A stretch of DNA of 64,000 nucleotides from Calothrix sp. HK-06 (GTDB lineage: Bacteria > Cyanobacteriota > Cyanobacteriia > Cyanobacteriales > Nostocaceae), in the NCBI RefSeq assembly GCF_001904745.1, contig NZ_MRCD01000013.1, positions 37,039-101,038 on the forward strand. Reading direction: 5' to 3'. The stretch's first letter is position 1, and each line of letters starts with the position of its first letter. The position numbers and the translations under genes were made by a program. The notes beneath the pieces were generated by a model. The model ran no database searches. It was not told the origin of the DNA and saw only the letters and a program-made list of their open reading frames with translations. Of this stretch, positions 41,281 through 51,478 are shown in pieces.

Positions 41281-43167
41281 TTACAACTGAGGTACAAACT
41301 GTAATTTTTCAGGTACTTCAGCGTATTCTGCTACAATTTGACGGAATTCTTCACCGTCGATAGTTTCTTTTTCGATAAGCAAATCTACTAAACGGTCACA
41401 CGCAGTGCGCTGTTCGCGCATGATTTTCTTCGCGTTTGCGTAGCACTCTTCAACAATAGTATGTACTTGTGCATCAATACGCGCAGCAATTGATTCAGAA
41501 TATTCTGAGCGTGTTGTCCAGTCACGACCAAGGAAAACCTCACCTTGTTGACTTTCTAAGCAAAGAGGTCCTAATTCGGACATCCCGAACCTTGTTACCA
41601 TTTGACGTGCCATTCCAGTTACCTGCTGCAAGTCATTTCCGGCACCAGTAGTTACTTCTGCGCTGCCAAATATAACTTCTTCAGCGGCACGACCACCTAA
41701 TGCTCCAGTAATTCTTGCACGTAATTGGGCACGAGTTATTAAGCCCATTTCTTCGTTAGGAGTAAACCAGGTTAAACCTTGAGCTTGTCCACGTGGAATT
41801 AAGGTAACTTTTTGTACAGGGTCATGGTCTTTGAGCAGGGTACCAATGAGCGCATGTCCAATTTCATGGTAAGCAATTAATCTCTTGCTCTTACCATCTA
41901 CTAACGGTGTACCTTCCATACCGGCAACAACACGGTCAACTGCATCATCAATTTCTAAAAGTGTGATGGCATCTTTACGACGACGAGCAGTCAAAATTGC
42001 AGCTTCATTGAGCAAGTTCGCTAAATCGGCGCCTGTAAAACCAGGTGTGCGACGTGCAATAGTTTCTAATGAAACACTTGCGTCCAATTTCTTGTTACGT
42101 GCGTGTACTTTTAATACTTCCAAACGACCTTTAATATCTGGTGCATCAACTGTTACCTGACGGTCGAAGCGTCCAGGACGTAATAACGCAGCATCAAGGA
42201 CATCAGGACGGTTGGTAGCAGCAATAATAATGATGCCTGTGTTACCTTCAAAACCATCCATCTCGGTGAGCAATTGGTTAAGAGTTTGTTCACGTTCATC
42301 ATTACCACCACCAATACCTGCACCACGTTGACGACCTACTGCGTCAATTTCATCGATGAAGATAATACAAGGTGCATTGTCTTTGGCTTTTTTGAATAAA
42401 TCGCGAACGCGCGAAGCACCCACACCAACAAACATTTCTACGAATTCTGAACCTGAAATACTAAAGAACGGTACACCCGCTTCACCAGCAATTGCTTTCG
42501 CAAGCAATGTTTTACCTGTTCCTGGAGGTCCAACTAAAAGTACTCCTTTAGGAATACGGGCGCCAACAGCAGTAAATTTCTCAGGTTGTTTTAAGAAAGT
42601 AACAACTTCTTGAAGTTCTTCTTTAGCTTCTTCAATACCAGCTACGTCATCAAACTTAACGCCTGTTTTAGCTTCCATCGCGAATCTTGCTTTCGACTTA
42701 CCAAAGTTCATAGCTTGACCGGGACCACCAGGAAGATTACTCGAACGTCGGAACAAAAAGAATAATCCCGTAATCAATAGTACTGGGAAAATCAAATTGC
42801 CTAACAACCCCCAAATAGCTCCATCATTGCGTACTGGATGAGCATCAAAGTTAATATTTTTCTCTTTGAGCTTGCTTATTAGCTCTGGTGCGCTTGCAGG
42901 TAAATCAACTCGTACCCTTTGAACACGATTATCAAGTGCTGGGTCAAAAGCCTCAACAATCGCAGTTCTACCACCTTCATAAAAATCAACACTCGATACC
43001 CGATTTGCATCCAAATATTCTAGAAAGCGACCGTAGGTCATGCGTGTACCGGCTGTATTTTTGGTCATTTCAGCCGGAGCGCTTGCAAATGCTCCTTGCC
43101 AAAAGAAAAAGCCAATAACTAAAGCGGGTAGTGTCCAGAGTAGCAGTACTCTCCAGGAAAATTTCAT
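41281..43167 (-). CDS. ftsH: ATP-dependent zinc metalloprotease FtsH
   Basis: The membrane protease of about 628 residues has an N-terminal helix ([17 protein letters not shown]), a lumenal segment, a second helix ([15 protein letters not shown]), the AAA module with GPPGTGKT (about 217) and [13 protein letters not shown], and a protease domain with the zinc motif HEIGH. It degrades damaged membrane proteins; length and sequence ([25 protein letters not shown]) fit the thylakoid FtsH2 type that works in photosystem II repair. The start [11 protein letters not shown] at 43167 is chosen over 43197. It is a single gene. Confidence 0.96.
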   Translation of the reverse strand: MKFSWRVLLLWTLPALVIGFFFWQGAFASAPAEMTKNTAGTRMTYGRFLEYLDANRVSSVDFYEGGRTAIVEAFDPALDNRVQRVRVDLPASAPELISKLKEKNINFDAHPVRNDGAIWGLLGNLIFPVLLITGLFFLFRRSSNLPGGPGQAMNFGKSKARFAMEAKTGVKFDDVAGIEEAKEELQEVVTFLKQPEKFTAVGARIPKGVLLVGPPGTGKTLLAKAIAGEAGVPFFSISGSEFVEMFVGVGASRVRDLFKKAKDNAPCIIFIDEIDAVGRQRGAGIGGGNDEREQTLNQLLTEMDGFEGNTGIIIIAATNRPDVLDAALLRPGRFDRQVTVDAPDIKGRLEVLKVHARNKKLDASVSLETIARRTPGFTGADLANLLNEAAILTARRRKDAITLLEIDDAVDRVVAGMEGTPLVDGKSKRLIAYHEIGHALIGTLLKDHDPVQKVTLIPRGQAQGLTWFTPNEEMGLITRAQLRARITGALGGRAAEEVIFGSAEVTTGAGNDLQQVTGMARQMVTRFGMSELGPLCLESQQGEVFLGRDWTTRSEYSESIAARIDAQVHTIVEECYANAKKIMREQRTACDRLVDLLIEKETIDGEEFRQIVAEYAEVPEKLQFVPQL

Positions 43168-43393
43168 TTTAACTTGTCGTTCCTCTTTGCAATACAACTT
43201 CGTGCAATAACCGCGCTATACACTCGGTTACGAATCGCGCTTAAACGGATGTTTCTTAATCCATTATGTTTAATTTGGATGCGTGACGCGGCTGTGATAA
43301 CACAACGCTCGTATTACGACATTACCGTAACGTCAACACGAATCTTAATTAAATTTAACTTAATTCTTATTAATTGTACTAGACATTACTCAA

Positions 43394-43448
43394 AGATGGT
43401 GACTGGATTCCCGACTACGGCAACTAAAAGTCGGGAATCACACCATCT
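43394..43448. repeat. Long interrupted hairpin
   Basis: AGATGGTG and CACCATCT are the outer arms and GATTCCCGACT (43406-43416) and AGTCGGGAATC (43429-43439) the inner arms, both perfect. It lies just downstream of the minus-strand gene at 43458 and upstream of ftsH. It has no T run, so function as a terminator is uncertain. Confidence 0.55.
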
Positions 43449-43457
43449 AAAACTCAC

Positions 43458-43937
43458 TTACTTAGCTTCTGTGATTTGTAACGTATAAGGCATGTAACTA
43501 TTTTTTCGGTACGAACCAATCCAGACGTTATAGGTTCCGGGTAGCCATGCACCTACAATACCTGGATTTTTACCTTCTAAATCATCGTTACACCAAGTGC
43601 CACCAGGACCTTTAACTATTAAAGTTGTATCTGCTGGACTTTCAACTCGTAGCTTTAAATATTCAAATCGATTTTTTAATTCAACTGTATGGTCTGGTTT
43701 TTCGTCGAAGAAACCAGCACATGGGCCAGTCGGTGTTTCTGATGAGTTTGTTATTCGTCTTCCGGCAACATCTCCACCACTCATTCCCCTTACTGTTATT
43801 GGGTCTGGCGCAAATTTTTGCCCTATAGTCACATCACCAAATATAGGCGCCTCTTGTGCGCGTACATGAGTATTAATTACCGAGGTGACAGCGACAGTTA
43901 CTAACAAAAATGATAGTTTAAAAGTTTTATTTAACAC
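43458..43937 (-). CDS. Secreted protein, PPC-like fold
   Basis: The 159-residue protein has a signal peptide (MLNKTFKLSFLLVTVAVTSVINTHVRA) and a single beta-sandwich domain: GPCAGFFDEKPDHTVELKNRFEYLKLRVESPADTTLIVKGPGGTWCNDD, then GAWLPGTYNVWIGSY. This resembles bacterial pre-peptidase C-terminal domains, which are often secreted and bind surfaces. Two cysteines could form a disulfide. No enzymatic residues are evident. It appears monocistronic. Confidence 0.65.
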   Translation of the reverse strand: MLNKTFKLSFLLVTVAVTSVINTHVRAQEAPIFGDVTIGQKFAPDPITVRGMSGGDVAGRRITNSSETPTGPCAGFFDEKPDHTVELKNRFEYLKLRVESPADTTLIVKGPGGTWCNDDLEGKNPGIVGAWLPGTYNVWIGSYRKNSYMPYTLQITEAK

Positions 43938-44057
43938 GTGTCAGAAGTTTAATTGCATAGTACTCAAGTGTGATAGATGACATCCATGCTACGTGATTTG
44001 TTCCAGGTTAAGAGTAATTTGCTACCAAATGTATGGTGGGCAATGCCCACCCTACTA

Positions 44058-45497
44058 CTAGTTGATTAATTGCAGTGCAGTTTTTATACGCGACACATCG
44101 GCGCCATTTTGGTGGAGTAATAACCATGATTGTACCAAGTCTGGCCCGTGGGTTTCTCCTGTTAAAGATGCACGAACGGCTTTCATGACCACAGGTTTTT
44201 TGAGGTTATGAGCTTTCATTACCTGTTTAATAATGTCTTGCACTGAATTTTCGGCAAGTTCTTGTGTATTATCTAGTGCTGTTAACACAGATTCCAAAGC
44301 GTTTTTAGAACCTTCTTGTTGTAATTGAGCTTTTGCTTCTTCGTTGTATTCAATATCATTAAAGAAGGGTTTGCTAATTTCTACTGCATCGGTCAAACGT
44401 GTCAAACTGGCACCTATTAACGCGGTAAGTTTTTCCAACCATTCAGAAGGGCGCCCTTTAACATCATAACCAGCCTCTTCCCAATATGGAATTAGCATAG
44501 TAATCAACTTCTCGGTAGGCATTGCGTGAATATACTGACTATTAATCCAATCTAACTTTGCCCAGTCAAATTTGGCGCCAGCTTTATTAACTCGTTCAAA
44601 GCTAAATTGTTTAGCAGCTTCTTCTAAAGTAAATATTTCTTGCGTTGAGTCAACAGGAGACCAACCCAACAGCGTCATATAGTTAACTAACGCTTCAGCG
44701 ACGAAACCCATTTTTTGGAAATCAGAAATTGACGTTACACCGTCGCGCTTCGATAATTTACGTCCTTCTTGGTTCAAAATCAAAGGTGTATGAGCAAATT
44801 CTGGAACTTGGGCGCCGAAAGCTTCATATAACAAAATTTGCTTGGCAGTATTAGCAATGTGGTCTTCACCACGAATAACATGGGTAATTTGCATATCCAT
44901 ATCATCAACAACCACAGCAAAATTATAAAGTGGTTGCCCCACGGAGTCAGATGCCGCGCGTGCAATTACCATATCACCTCCCAAGTCGCTTCCTTTCCAT
45001 ACAACTTGACCGCGCACTAAATCATTCCAGACAATTTCTCGGTCGTCATCGATTTTAAAGCGAATTACAAAGCTGCGTCCTTCGGCTTTAAATGCATCTT
45101 CTTGTTCTTTTGTCAAGTTGCGGTGACGATTATCATAACGAGGTGCCTCATTTTTGGCTTTTTGAAGTTCGCGCAATGTATCAAGTTCATCTGAAGTTGT
45201 ATAGCAGCGATAAGCTTGACCCTTGTCTAATAACTTTTGTACTGCCTCTTTATATAAATCTAAACGTTTCGATTGAAAAAAAGGACCTTCATCCCAGTTC
45301 AACCCTAACCAACGCAAACCCTCAAATATATTTTCTGTAAATTCGTCTTTTGAGCGTTCTTCGTCAGTGTCTTCGATACGCAGAATAAATTTACCATCAA
45401 GATGGTGTGCGAATAACCAGTTGAATACAGCAGTCCTAGCTGTACCAATATGTAAATTTCCAGTCGGACTAGGTGCAATACGAACTCTTACTGTCAC
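44058..45497 (-). CDS. gltX: Glutamyl-tRNA synthetase
   Basis: The 479-residue class I synthetase attaches Glu to tRNA-Glu and, in cyanobacteria, usually also to tRNA-Gln for later amidation; glutamyl-tRNA is also the start of tetrapyrrole synthesis. The HIGH-type motif is [15 protein letters not shown] (residues 6-20) and the KMSKS-type motif is KLSKRDG (about 250). The anticodon-binding helices fill the last 160 residues. Length is normal. Two membrane or hydrolase genes lie upstream on the same strand, the nearer with a 50-base gap. Confidence 0.97.
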   Translation of the reverse strand: MTVRVRIAPSPTGNLHIGTARTAVFNWLFAHHLDGKFILRIEDTDEERSKDEFTENIFEGLRWLGLNWDEGPFFQSKRLDLYKEAVQKLLDKGQAYRCYTTSDELDTLRELQKAKNEAPRYDNRHRNLTKEQEDAFKAEGRSFVIRFKIDDDREIVWNDLVRGQVVWKGSDLGGDMVIARAASDSVGQPLYNFAVVVDDMDMQITHVIRGEDHIANTAKQILLYEAFGAQVPEFAHTPLILNQEGRKLSKRDGVTSISDFQKMGFVAEALVNYMTLLGWSPVDSTQEIFTLEEAAKQFSFERVNKAGAKFDWAKLDWINSQYIHAMPTEKLITMLIPYWEEAGYDVKGRPSEWLEKLTALIGASLTRLTDAVEISKPFFNDIEYNEEAKAQLQQEGSKNALESVLTALDNTQELAENSVQDIIKQVMKAHNLKKPVVMKAVRASLTGETHGPDLVQSWLLLHQNGADVSRIKTALQLIN

Positions 45498-45546
45498 AGT
45501 AAATCTCTCTTAAATTAATTGTGGGGAGGCAAAACTTATTATATAG

Positions 45547-45981
45547 TTACAGCCACTGTCCGCCACGAAACCGCCAACGTACAAATATAATCCGCATTAA
45601 GCTTTGCGAAGCGATAAACACTGCTAACCATACAGCGCTATAATGCAACAAAAACATTCCTGGGTCTAATTGCTCTTTAGGTATGGGAATTGGCAGAAAG
45701 CCAAATAGCTTTGCTCCGCAGAAAACAAACACCATTTCCCATATTCCCGCTATTAACTGGTATGCTGCGGGCCAGTCTCTATCCCAGCGATACTTTTGTA
45801 TTTGGTCATAGACAACATCCCAAATAATCCCAAAAACAGCGACATAACCTAGTATCCAGAAATATATCGACCCTGGACTGGCGCCGATTAAACCTGCTAC
45901 AAAAGGTAACGAGACAATAACACCAACCGTTGCGAGTAACAATAAGCGAGTTTGCCAGCGACCAAATAGAGTAGGAGTCAT
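45547..45981 (-). CDS. Integral membrane hypothetical protein
   Basis: The 144-residue protein has four predicted helices: LLLLATVGVIVSLPFVAGLIG, IYFWILGYVAVFGIIWDVVY, LIAGIWEMVFVFCGAKLFGF and FLLHYSAVWLAVFIASQSLM. It begins MTPTLFGRWQTR. Similar small proteins are conserved in cyanobacteria without a known role. It lies 20 bases after the SGNH hydrolase gene and 50 bases before gltX, all on the minus strand, so a three-gene transcript is possible. Confidence 0.65.
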   Translation of the reverse strand: MTPTLFGRWQTRLLLLATVGVIVSLPFVAGLIGASPGSIYFWILGYVAVFGIIWDVVYDQIQKYRWDRDWPAAYQLIAGIWEMVFVFCGAKLFGFLPIPIPKEQLDPGMFLLHYSAVWLAVFIASQSLMRIIFVRWRFRGGQWL

Positions 45982-46001
45982 AAGGAGTTAGTAGTTAGAA
46001 T

Positions 46002-46745
46002 TTAGGAGTTAGGAGTAGAGATGTGATTAATCACGTCGCTACAAATCACGTCTGTACAGAGTGGTTCCCAATTTATAACTTGTTCTAATAAAGTTTTATA
46101 GCCTAGAGTGTTAGGGTGTAACCCATCTTCACCGATACGCTGGTTAATCCAGTCTTGACCGTGTGCTATCCAAGTGTCGAATATATCAAGATAGGGTATT
46201 CCTCTTTCTAGACAAGCCATACGAGTCGCTTGTTTATAACGATATTGGTCGGCGTGATTATAGTATAAACAATCTAAAAATGGCATTTTACTTTCGTTAA
46301 CAGGCGCCATACCCACAAAAAACACAGGACATAAACGCTGTGCTTGTTCGAGTAATGTAGCGATTTCAAGCTCAAACCGAGCAAAGTCCGTATAATTCTT
46401 ACCATAAATACGACCAACACGTGCGGAGTCATTAACCCCTACAGAAAGAATAATCAAATCAGGAACACGATTTCGCAACTCTCCACGATGGCGAAACTCA
46501 ACCTCTAAGCGTTGGGCAACCTGCATCGTTCTATCACCCCGCACTCCCAGGTTATACAATACATGACCAGGACTATCAGGTAACATCCAAGTGCGGCGTA
46601 ATCTTTCTACCCAACCACCGCCTTCAGGGTCGCCAAAACCATATATTAAACTATCCCCTAGCGCGACAATCTTTTTCGGTTGAGTTTGAGGTTTTGCTGG
46701 TCGAAACGACAATTGCATTGGGGAAGGTGTTAAGAAAGTTTGCAT
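46002..46745 (-). CDS. SGNH/GDSL-family hydrolase
   Basis: The 247-residue esterase-type protein shows the SGNH blocks: VALGDSLIYGFGDPEGGGW with the nucleophile Ser (about 33), GVRGDRT (block II), ILSVGVNDSAR (block III) and DGLHPNTLGY with the catalytic Asp and His (about 217-220). No signal peptide is evident, so it probably acts in the cytoplasm on an unknown ester. It is the first gene of a minus-strand run toward gltX. A palindrome, AGTAACTTTAGTTACT, lies about 95 bases upstream at 46841. Confidence 0.88.
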   Translation of the reverse strand: MQTFLTPSPMQLSFRPAKPQTQPKKIVALGDSLIYGFGDPEGGGWVERLRRTWMLPDSPGHVLYNLGVRGDRTMQVAQRLEVEFRHRGELRNRVPDLIILSVGVNDSARVGRIYGKNYTDFARFELEIATLLEQAQRLCPVFFVGMAPVNESKMPFLDCLYYNHADQYRYKQATRMACLERGIPYLDIFDTWIAHGQDWINQRIGEDGLHPNTLGYKTLLEQVINWEPLCTDVICSDVINHISTPNS

Positions 46746-47076
46746 CTTAAAATAGTTTATGTTTTCATCTCTTCAAAATACTATACATTTCTACACCATT
46801 CACCAACACATCTCTCCAAAAACCCAAAAAACCTCGTAATAGTAACTTTAGTTACTTATTCCTTTCAACTCTAAGTAATATTCTTCTCCGGAGACACTCC
46901 GTGAACGCAAAAAACGCGCAAATAAATAGCCCGGTGGTTAGCCGAGCTGCAACGAAGGTCACTAAGTATGTGAGGTGATTGCAATGTCTGTATTATTGTC
47001 ATAAGTATTATTTACAGTCATGTACCGTGCGCTACAATAATTATTTATTTACATTTCTATATAAATCCCCCTCAAA
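46746..47076. other. Intergenic region with a 16-bp palindrome
   Basis: AGTAACT-TT-AGTTACT at 46841-46856 lies upstream of the SGNH hydrolase gene and could be a regulator site. No frame or RNA gene was recognised in the remainder, which separates topA from the hydrolase gene on the same strand. Confidence 0.4.
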
Positions 47077-49596
47077 CTATTTTTTCTCAGTTTTAGTAGA
47101 TTTCAACTCACCAAATTTAGGACTCCACCAGCCCTTAGCCGTATTAAAATAAGCTGCATCTTTGTGTTTACTATCATTCCGCGACTCTGGGTTAGAACAC
47201 CGCAGCATTGTTTTATCTTGCCCGTCTTTCGTATAGCTATACTCTTCAAGCGGTTTTTTGCAGACTGGGCAGGGATATTTGGTAACTTTACCTGTAGTGG
47301 GTGTTTTAGTAGTTTTGCCTTTTGAGGGTTGTGAGTCTTGACTTGCTGAGTAGGCGCCATTTGATGAGTTTGATGAAGACTCCAACTCACCAAACTTAGG
47401 ACTCCACCAGCCTTTGGCAGTATTAAAATAAGCTACATCTTTGTGTTTACTATCATTGTGAGAGTCGGGGTTAGAGCATCGCAGCATTGTTTTATCTTGT
47501 CCATCCTTCATATAGCTATACTCTTCCAAAGGTTTTTTGCAGACTGGACAAGGAAATTTTGTTAAGTTAGCAGCTTTAGCTGGTGATTTTTGAGATTTTG
47601 GCGCCGTTTTAGTGCCACTATCCGAGTTTGTTCTTGCAGCATCCATAGCAGCACTATTTGACGAGCGAGGCGCCTCCCATGATTTGCTATAATCGCTCCA
47701 AAATAGAACTACATTGTCGCATCCGCTTACACATTTGAGAAAATATTTCTTTTTGACTTTGGTGCTGGGTATTTTGGCTAAGTTGTTTTTGCACTCAGGA
47801 CACTTGCTGCGAGAAGTTTCATATTTACGTTGAGTTGCGCTACCAGCATTCTTTACATTAGATGGAGTGATGGGTACTGTTTTGGCTTTCGCAATAGCTG
47901 GGGCAAAATAATTTTGATTCCAGTCGATAAGATAACGCTGCCAAGCTTGTTTACCCGAAGCTATTGTGTCTAGTACATCTTCCATTTTGGCGGTAAATTC
48001 GGTTTCTAATAAATCTGGTAATGCTTTCTGTAAAAAATCATCGACTTCTAACCCTAGTGTTGTGGGGTGTAATATGTCTTTAGTTAACTCTATATAAGTG
48101 CGTTTTTTGAGAGTGGCAATCGTGGGAGAATATGTACTTGGGCGCCCGATGCCTTTGCGCTCCATTAATTGTACTAATTTAGGTTCGGTATAACGTGGTG
48201 GTGGTTGAGTTTTTTTCTTTTCGTGACCTGCGTCTTCTAAAGTTAATTCTTGCCCTTGCTGTAAATTGGGTAAAAGTGTGTCTTTACTCAAGTTCGACCA
48301 GTAACGTGCGTAACCGAGAAATTCAACGACTTGACCTCTCGCTTGCCATAAAATATCACCCGACTGTGTAATAATCAAGGTTTTTCGTAGTTGGGCAGCA
48401 CAACACTGCGAAGCTACCGCACGCTTCCATATCATTACATACAAACTAAATTCATCATTTGTTAACTCAAGTCGTAACTGTGCTGAAGGTTTAAATACAT
48501 CTGTAGGACGAATAGCTTCGTGACCTTCTTGAGCGGTTTTACTACTGCGGTGTTTGGCTGTATTCTTAGGAACGTTTTGCGGGTCGTTCTGCTGTAACCA
48601 TTTGCGTGCGCTATCGCAAAACTCAGGACTCAACATTACAGAGTCAGTCCGCATGTAAGTAATTAAACCTGCTTCATACAGCTTTTGTGCGACTTGCATG
48701 GTTTTGTCAGGAGAAAATTTCAATCTCGAACCAGCAGCTTGTTGTAGTGACGAAGTAATAAACGCTGGAGGGGGTTGACGGTAAGTAAGTTTTCCTTCGT
48801 ATTGAACGACATGGTGAGGATGACGTTTTGCTTCTTCAACTAAGCGGTCAGCTTCTTGTTCAGAAAGAACGCGCGTTGATTCTGGCGCCTGTGTATCATT
48901 TTTAGTAGCAGCGTCATCGTTTACATCTTCTTGATTAGCTGGCGCCTCAGTTTGAGTATTTAATAAAGCTTTATAAAAAGCTCTAAACCCCTCAGCGTAG
49001 TCAACCCATACACTCCAATAATCTTGAGGTACGAACGTTTGGATTTCTCTTTCACGCTGACATATTAAATGTAAAGTGGCACTTTGAACTCTGCCAACAC
49101 TTTTGGCGCCATTATTCAAAGCCCAAACTAAAGGACTTCCTTTATAACCAACCAGCTTATCTAAACAATCGCGACACAAACCGGCGCCAATTAAATTAAA
49201 ATCAAGCTTTCTCGGATTTGCAATTGCCGCACGCACAGCAGCTTCGGTAATTTCTGTATAAACAACTCGTTTTGGTTCTCGTAACCCCAAAGCTTCTTTA
49301 AGATGCCAAGCAATAGTTTCACCTTCTCGGTCTGGGTCAGTTGCTAAAACGACTTCCTGCACTTGGGAACAAGCAGACTTCAATTTTTGTATCGTTTCCT
49401 TCGCTTGGTGGTCGCGCGCTATATAACGACACTTCACACTATTATCATCCATAGTAAAACCCAGCGAATCCTCACCTTCATCGCTAAGTTGACGAATATG
49501 ACCACAACTCGCACGAACTATCCAGTCGGCGCCGAGTATTTGACTAAGCTTCTTGACTTTACCAGGAGATTCTACAACTAGAAGGCGTTTTGGCAT
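47077..49596 (-). CDS. topA: DNA topoisomerase I with duplicated C-terminal Cys modules
   Basis: The 839-residue type IA topoisomerase relaxes negative supercoils. The TOPRIM domain is at the start (RLLVVESPGKVKKL, then VLATDPDREGETIAWHL) and the catalytic Tyr lies in TYMRTDSVML (about 315). The C-terminus has a Cys4 module (CPECKNNL...CVSGC) and two nearly identical modules of about 60 residues, each with CPVCKKPLEEYSY and AYFNTAKGWWSPKFGEL. These resemble topoisomerase zinc-ribbon tails and probably arose by internal duplication. The start MPKRLLVVESPGK is standard. Confidence 0.97.
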   Translation of the reverse strand: MPKRLLVVESPGKVKKLSQILGADWIVRASCGHIRQLSDEGEDSLGFTMDDNSVKCRYIARDHQAKETIQKLKSACSQVQEVVLATDPDREGETIAWHLKEALGLREPKRVVYTEITEAAVRAAIANPRKLDFNLIGAGLCRDCLDKLVGYKGSPLVWALNNGAKSVGRVQSATLHLICQREREIQTFVPQDYWSVWVDYAEGFRAFYKALLNTQTEAPANQEDVNDDAATKNDTQAPESTRVLSEQEADRLVEEAKRHPHHVVQYEGKLTYRQPPPAFITSSLQQAAGSRLKFSPDKTMQVAQKLYEAGLITYMRTDSVMLSPEFCDSARKWLQQNDPQNVPKNTAKHRSSKTAQEGHEAIRPTDVFKPSAQLRLELTNDEFSLYVMIWKRAVASQCCAAQLRKTLIITQSGDILWQARGQVVEFLGYARYWSNLSKDTLLPNLQQGQELTLEDAGHEKKKTQPPPRYTEPKLVQLMERKGIGRPSTYSPTIATLKKRTYIELTKDILHPTTLGLEVDDFLQKALPDLLETEFTAKMEDVLDTIASGKQAWQRYLIDWNQNYFAPAIAKAKTVPITPSNVKNAGSATQRKYETSRSKCPECKNNLAKIPSTKVKKKYFLKCVSGCDNVVLFWSDYSKSWEAPRSSNSAAMDAARTNSDSGTKTAPKSQKSPAKAANLTKFPCPVCKKPLEEYSYMKDGQDKTMLRCSNPDSHNDSKHKDVAYFNTAKGWWSPKFGELESSSNSSNGAYSASQDSQPSKGKTTKTPTTGKVTKYPCPVCKKPLEEYSYTKDGQDKTMLRCSNPESRNDSKHKDAAYFNTAKGWWSPKFGELKSTKTEKK

Positions 49597-49925
49597 AAAC
49601 CTGACAGGAAAGATGCAATATTCGTAGAGACGCTCACGTGTAACGTCTCTACCGTTATTTATATATATAGTACAGTTGTTTAAAATATTCGCATCTTTAA
49701 GAAATATTTACTTTTCGTTTGGTACATAAAAACTGTAGGGTGCGTGATGCCATGAAAGAAATGAACGAAGCGATAAGACATGTAGCGTCACGCACCAGCA
49801 AATACATCATATATCCTACTTGTACAAAGTTCCATCAAGATTGGCGCCGACAAAGAGTCAAGATTATAAATCAGCCTTTAACACAAGAATATGATTTATG
49901 ATAGTAAGTTAGTATTCAAAGAATA
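49597..49925. repeat. Intergenic region with two palindromic repeats
   Basis: GTAGAGACG at 49624 and CGTCTCTAC at about 49642 form one hairpin. GGGTGCGTGA at 49738 and TCACGCACC at about 49789 form a second, related to the element at 26045. A 60-codon plus-strand frame crosses the second repeat and is not considered a gene. Confidence 0.5.
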
Positions 49926-50342
49926 ATGGCGGCTAAAGATTTATTTTACGATGCAGTCAAGCAAGCGCTTTTAAAAGAACAGTGGGTCATAACAGGAGAC
50001 CCGCTAATAATCAAAATTGAAAAAGTTAGATTAGAGATTGATTTAGCTGCTGACAAAGTTGTTGCTGCTGAAAGAGAAGGACAAAAAATAGCAGTTGAAA
50101 TTAAAAGTTTCTTAAATACTTCCGCGATAACAGATTTTCATGCAGCGTTAGGACAATTTTTAAACTATCGTTTGGGTTTACAAATGACTGAATCCGAAAG
50201 ACTATTATATTTAGCTGTCCCTATTGATACATATAATACTTTCTTTCAGCAATTGTTTATTCAGGAAGCTATAAAAGTTCATCAAGTTAAACTTTTAGTT
50301 TATGACCCAATTAAGGAGGTAATTGTCGAATGGAGAAATTAG
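49926..50342 (+). CDS. xisH: XisH-family protein
   Basis: The 138-residue protein matches XisH: start MAAKDLFYDAVKQALLKEQWVITGDPL, the VRLEIDLAADKVVAAEREGQKIAVEIKSF core and HAALGQFLNYRLGL. The core D...ExK pattern indicates a PD-(D/E)XK nuclease-like fold. XisH and XisI were first described as factors needed for excision of the fdxN element in Anabaena heterocysts, but large numbers of copies exist in cyanobacteria and most are not tied to that element. It overlaps the next gene by 13 bases. Confidence 0.92.
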   Translation: MAAKDLFYDAVKQALLKEQWVITGDPLIIKIEKVRLEIDLAADKVVAAEREGQKIAVEIKSFLNTSAITDFHAALGQFLNYRLGLQMTESERLLYLAVPIDTYNTFFQQLFIQEAIKVHQVKLLVYDPIKEVIVEWRN

Positions 50343-50671
50343 AAAAATATAGACAAGTAATTCGTCAGTTATTAACTAAAATTGCTGCCGTAGGTTACAG
50401 TGAACCAAATTCAGATGTAGAATGCCAGTTTATATGTGATACACAAAATGACCATTATCAACTCTTAGATATTGGTTGGGAAGGGTTTAATCGTATTTAT
50501 AACTGCTTTATCCATATAGATATTAAAGATGGAAAAATTTGGATTCAGCAAAATATGACGGAAGATGATTTAGCAGATGAATTGGTCAAGATGGGTGTAG
50601 AGAAAGAAGACATTATCCTAGGATTACATGCACCATACAAGCGTCCGTATACAGGTTATGGAGTAGCGTAA
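50330..50671 (+). CDS. xisI: XisI-family protein
   Basis: The 113-residue partner of XisH starts MEKLEKYRQVIRQLLTKIA, has CQFICDTQNDHYQLLDIGWEG and ends GLHAPYKRPYTGYGVA, all typical. It overlaps xisH by 13 bases (AAGGAGG lies inside xisH), so the two are translationally coupled, as usual. A clear intrinsic terminator follows at 50690. The pair may act as a small regulatory or defence-like module; no fdxN element is visible here. Confidence 0.92.
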   Translation: MEKLEKYRQVIRQLLTKIAAVGYSEPNSDVECQFICDTQNDHYQLLDIGWEGFNRIYNCFIHIDIKDGKIWIQQNMTEDDLADELVKMGVEKEDIILGLHAPYKRPYTGYGVA

Positions 50672-50689
50672 AGTTTGTTTATATTATTC

Positions 50690-50728
50690 AAAGGAAACAG
50701 AAAGCAAAGAGCTAACTGTTTCCTTTTT
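50690..50728 (+). terminator. Intrinsic terminator of xisH-xisI
   Basis: AAAGGAAACAG (50690-50700) and CTGTTTCCTTT (50716-50726) form an 11-bp stem ending in a T run. It lies 19 bases after the xisI stop codon. Confidence 0.75.
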
Positions 50729-50815
50729 GGCGATTATACAAAATTTCTTGAATACAAGCCAGGTGTAAACTGGAAGCCTATCTTACATCAAACATTGCCC
50801 TTAAAAGTCTAAGCT

Positions 50816-51067
50816 ATGAGCCTATCTTCTATATTGGATTTGTTACATTCGGCTATCAGCAAACAGCAAATTGTCGAAGGTATAAATTTGTCAGGATTAG
50901 ATTTATGTCAAGTGGATTTGACAGGACTTGCTGCACAAAAATTACTAGCTATTGGTACACGTCTTGACTATGCCTTACTAACAGGAACACAATTAATTGA
51001 GGCGGATTTTACGGAGGCACATCTGGATGGTTCTCATCTGGCTTCTTCAAATTTAGGATTAGCCTGA
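50816..51067 (+). pseudogene. Truncated pentapeptide-repeat gene
   Basis: The 83-residue frame has a helical start (MSLSSILDLLHSAISKQQIVEGINLS) and about four pentapeptide units (LCQVDLTGLAAQKLLAIGTRLDYALLTGTQLIEADFTEAHLDGSHLASSNL). It then stops in a few bases where a histidine-kinase fragment begins in another frame. Complete cyanobacterial proteins of this kind continue for many more repeats or carry a kinase. I take it as the 5' part of a gene broken by deletion. Confidence 0.5.
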
Positions 51068-51455
51068 TTTACCGTTAATAGAATGTTTCCCAGGACAATT
51101 AAACCAGGTTTTTATGAATTTACTTGCTAACGCGATTGATGCATTAGAAGAATCAAATGCCGGACGCAGCTTTGCTGATATTCAATCTCATCCTAACCGC
51201 ATTACTGTGACTACTAAATGTATTAATGACAGCAAAGTAAGTATTAGCATCAAAGATAATGGTGTGGGAATGACTGAAGAAGTCAAACAAAAAATTTTTG
51301 ACTATCTTTACACAACCAAAGTTGTTGGTAAAGGTACCGGGTTAGGGTTAGCAATCGCGCGTCAAATTATCGTAGACAAGCATGGTGGAAGCATTGAAGT
51401 AAATTCAACACTTGGAGAGGGGACAGAATTTTTGATTACAATTCCCATACTTTAA
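51063..51455 (+). pseudogene. C-terminal histidine-kinase fragment
   Basis: From 51066 the frame reads [29 protein letters not shown] and continues through DNGVGMTEEVKQKIFDYLYTTKV and [16 protein letters not shown] to a normal end (EFLITIPIL). It is the ATP-binding half of a kinase of the HEINNP type. No HisKA region or start remains; a TAG precedes it in frame. The internal ATG at 51114 could start a 113-residue product, but a lone fragment is unlikely to work. It is adjacent to a truncated pentapeptide frame, probably parts of one former fusion gene. Confidence 0.7.
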
Positions 51456-51478
51456 TCGTAGGGTGGGCACTGCCCACC

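Noticed and set aside
46900-46980. Possible tRNA-like sequence near CCCGGTGGTTAGCCGAG
   Set aside because: No acceptor stem or T-loop (GGTTCGA-type) could be matched, so it is not a tRNA.
49719-49901. 60-codon plus-strand gene
   Set aside because: It is read through the GGGTGCGTGA palindromic repeat and has no coding signature.
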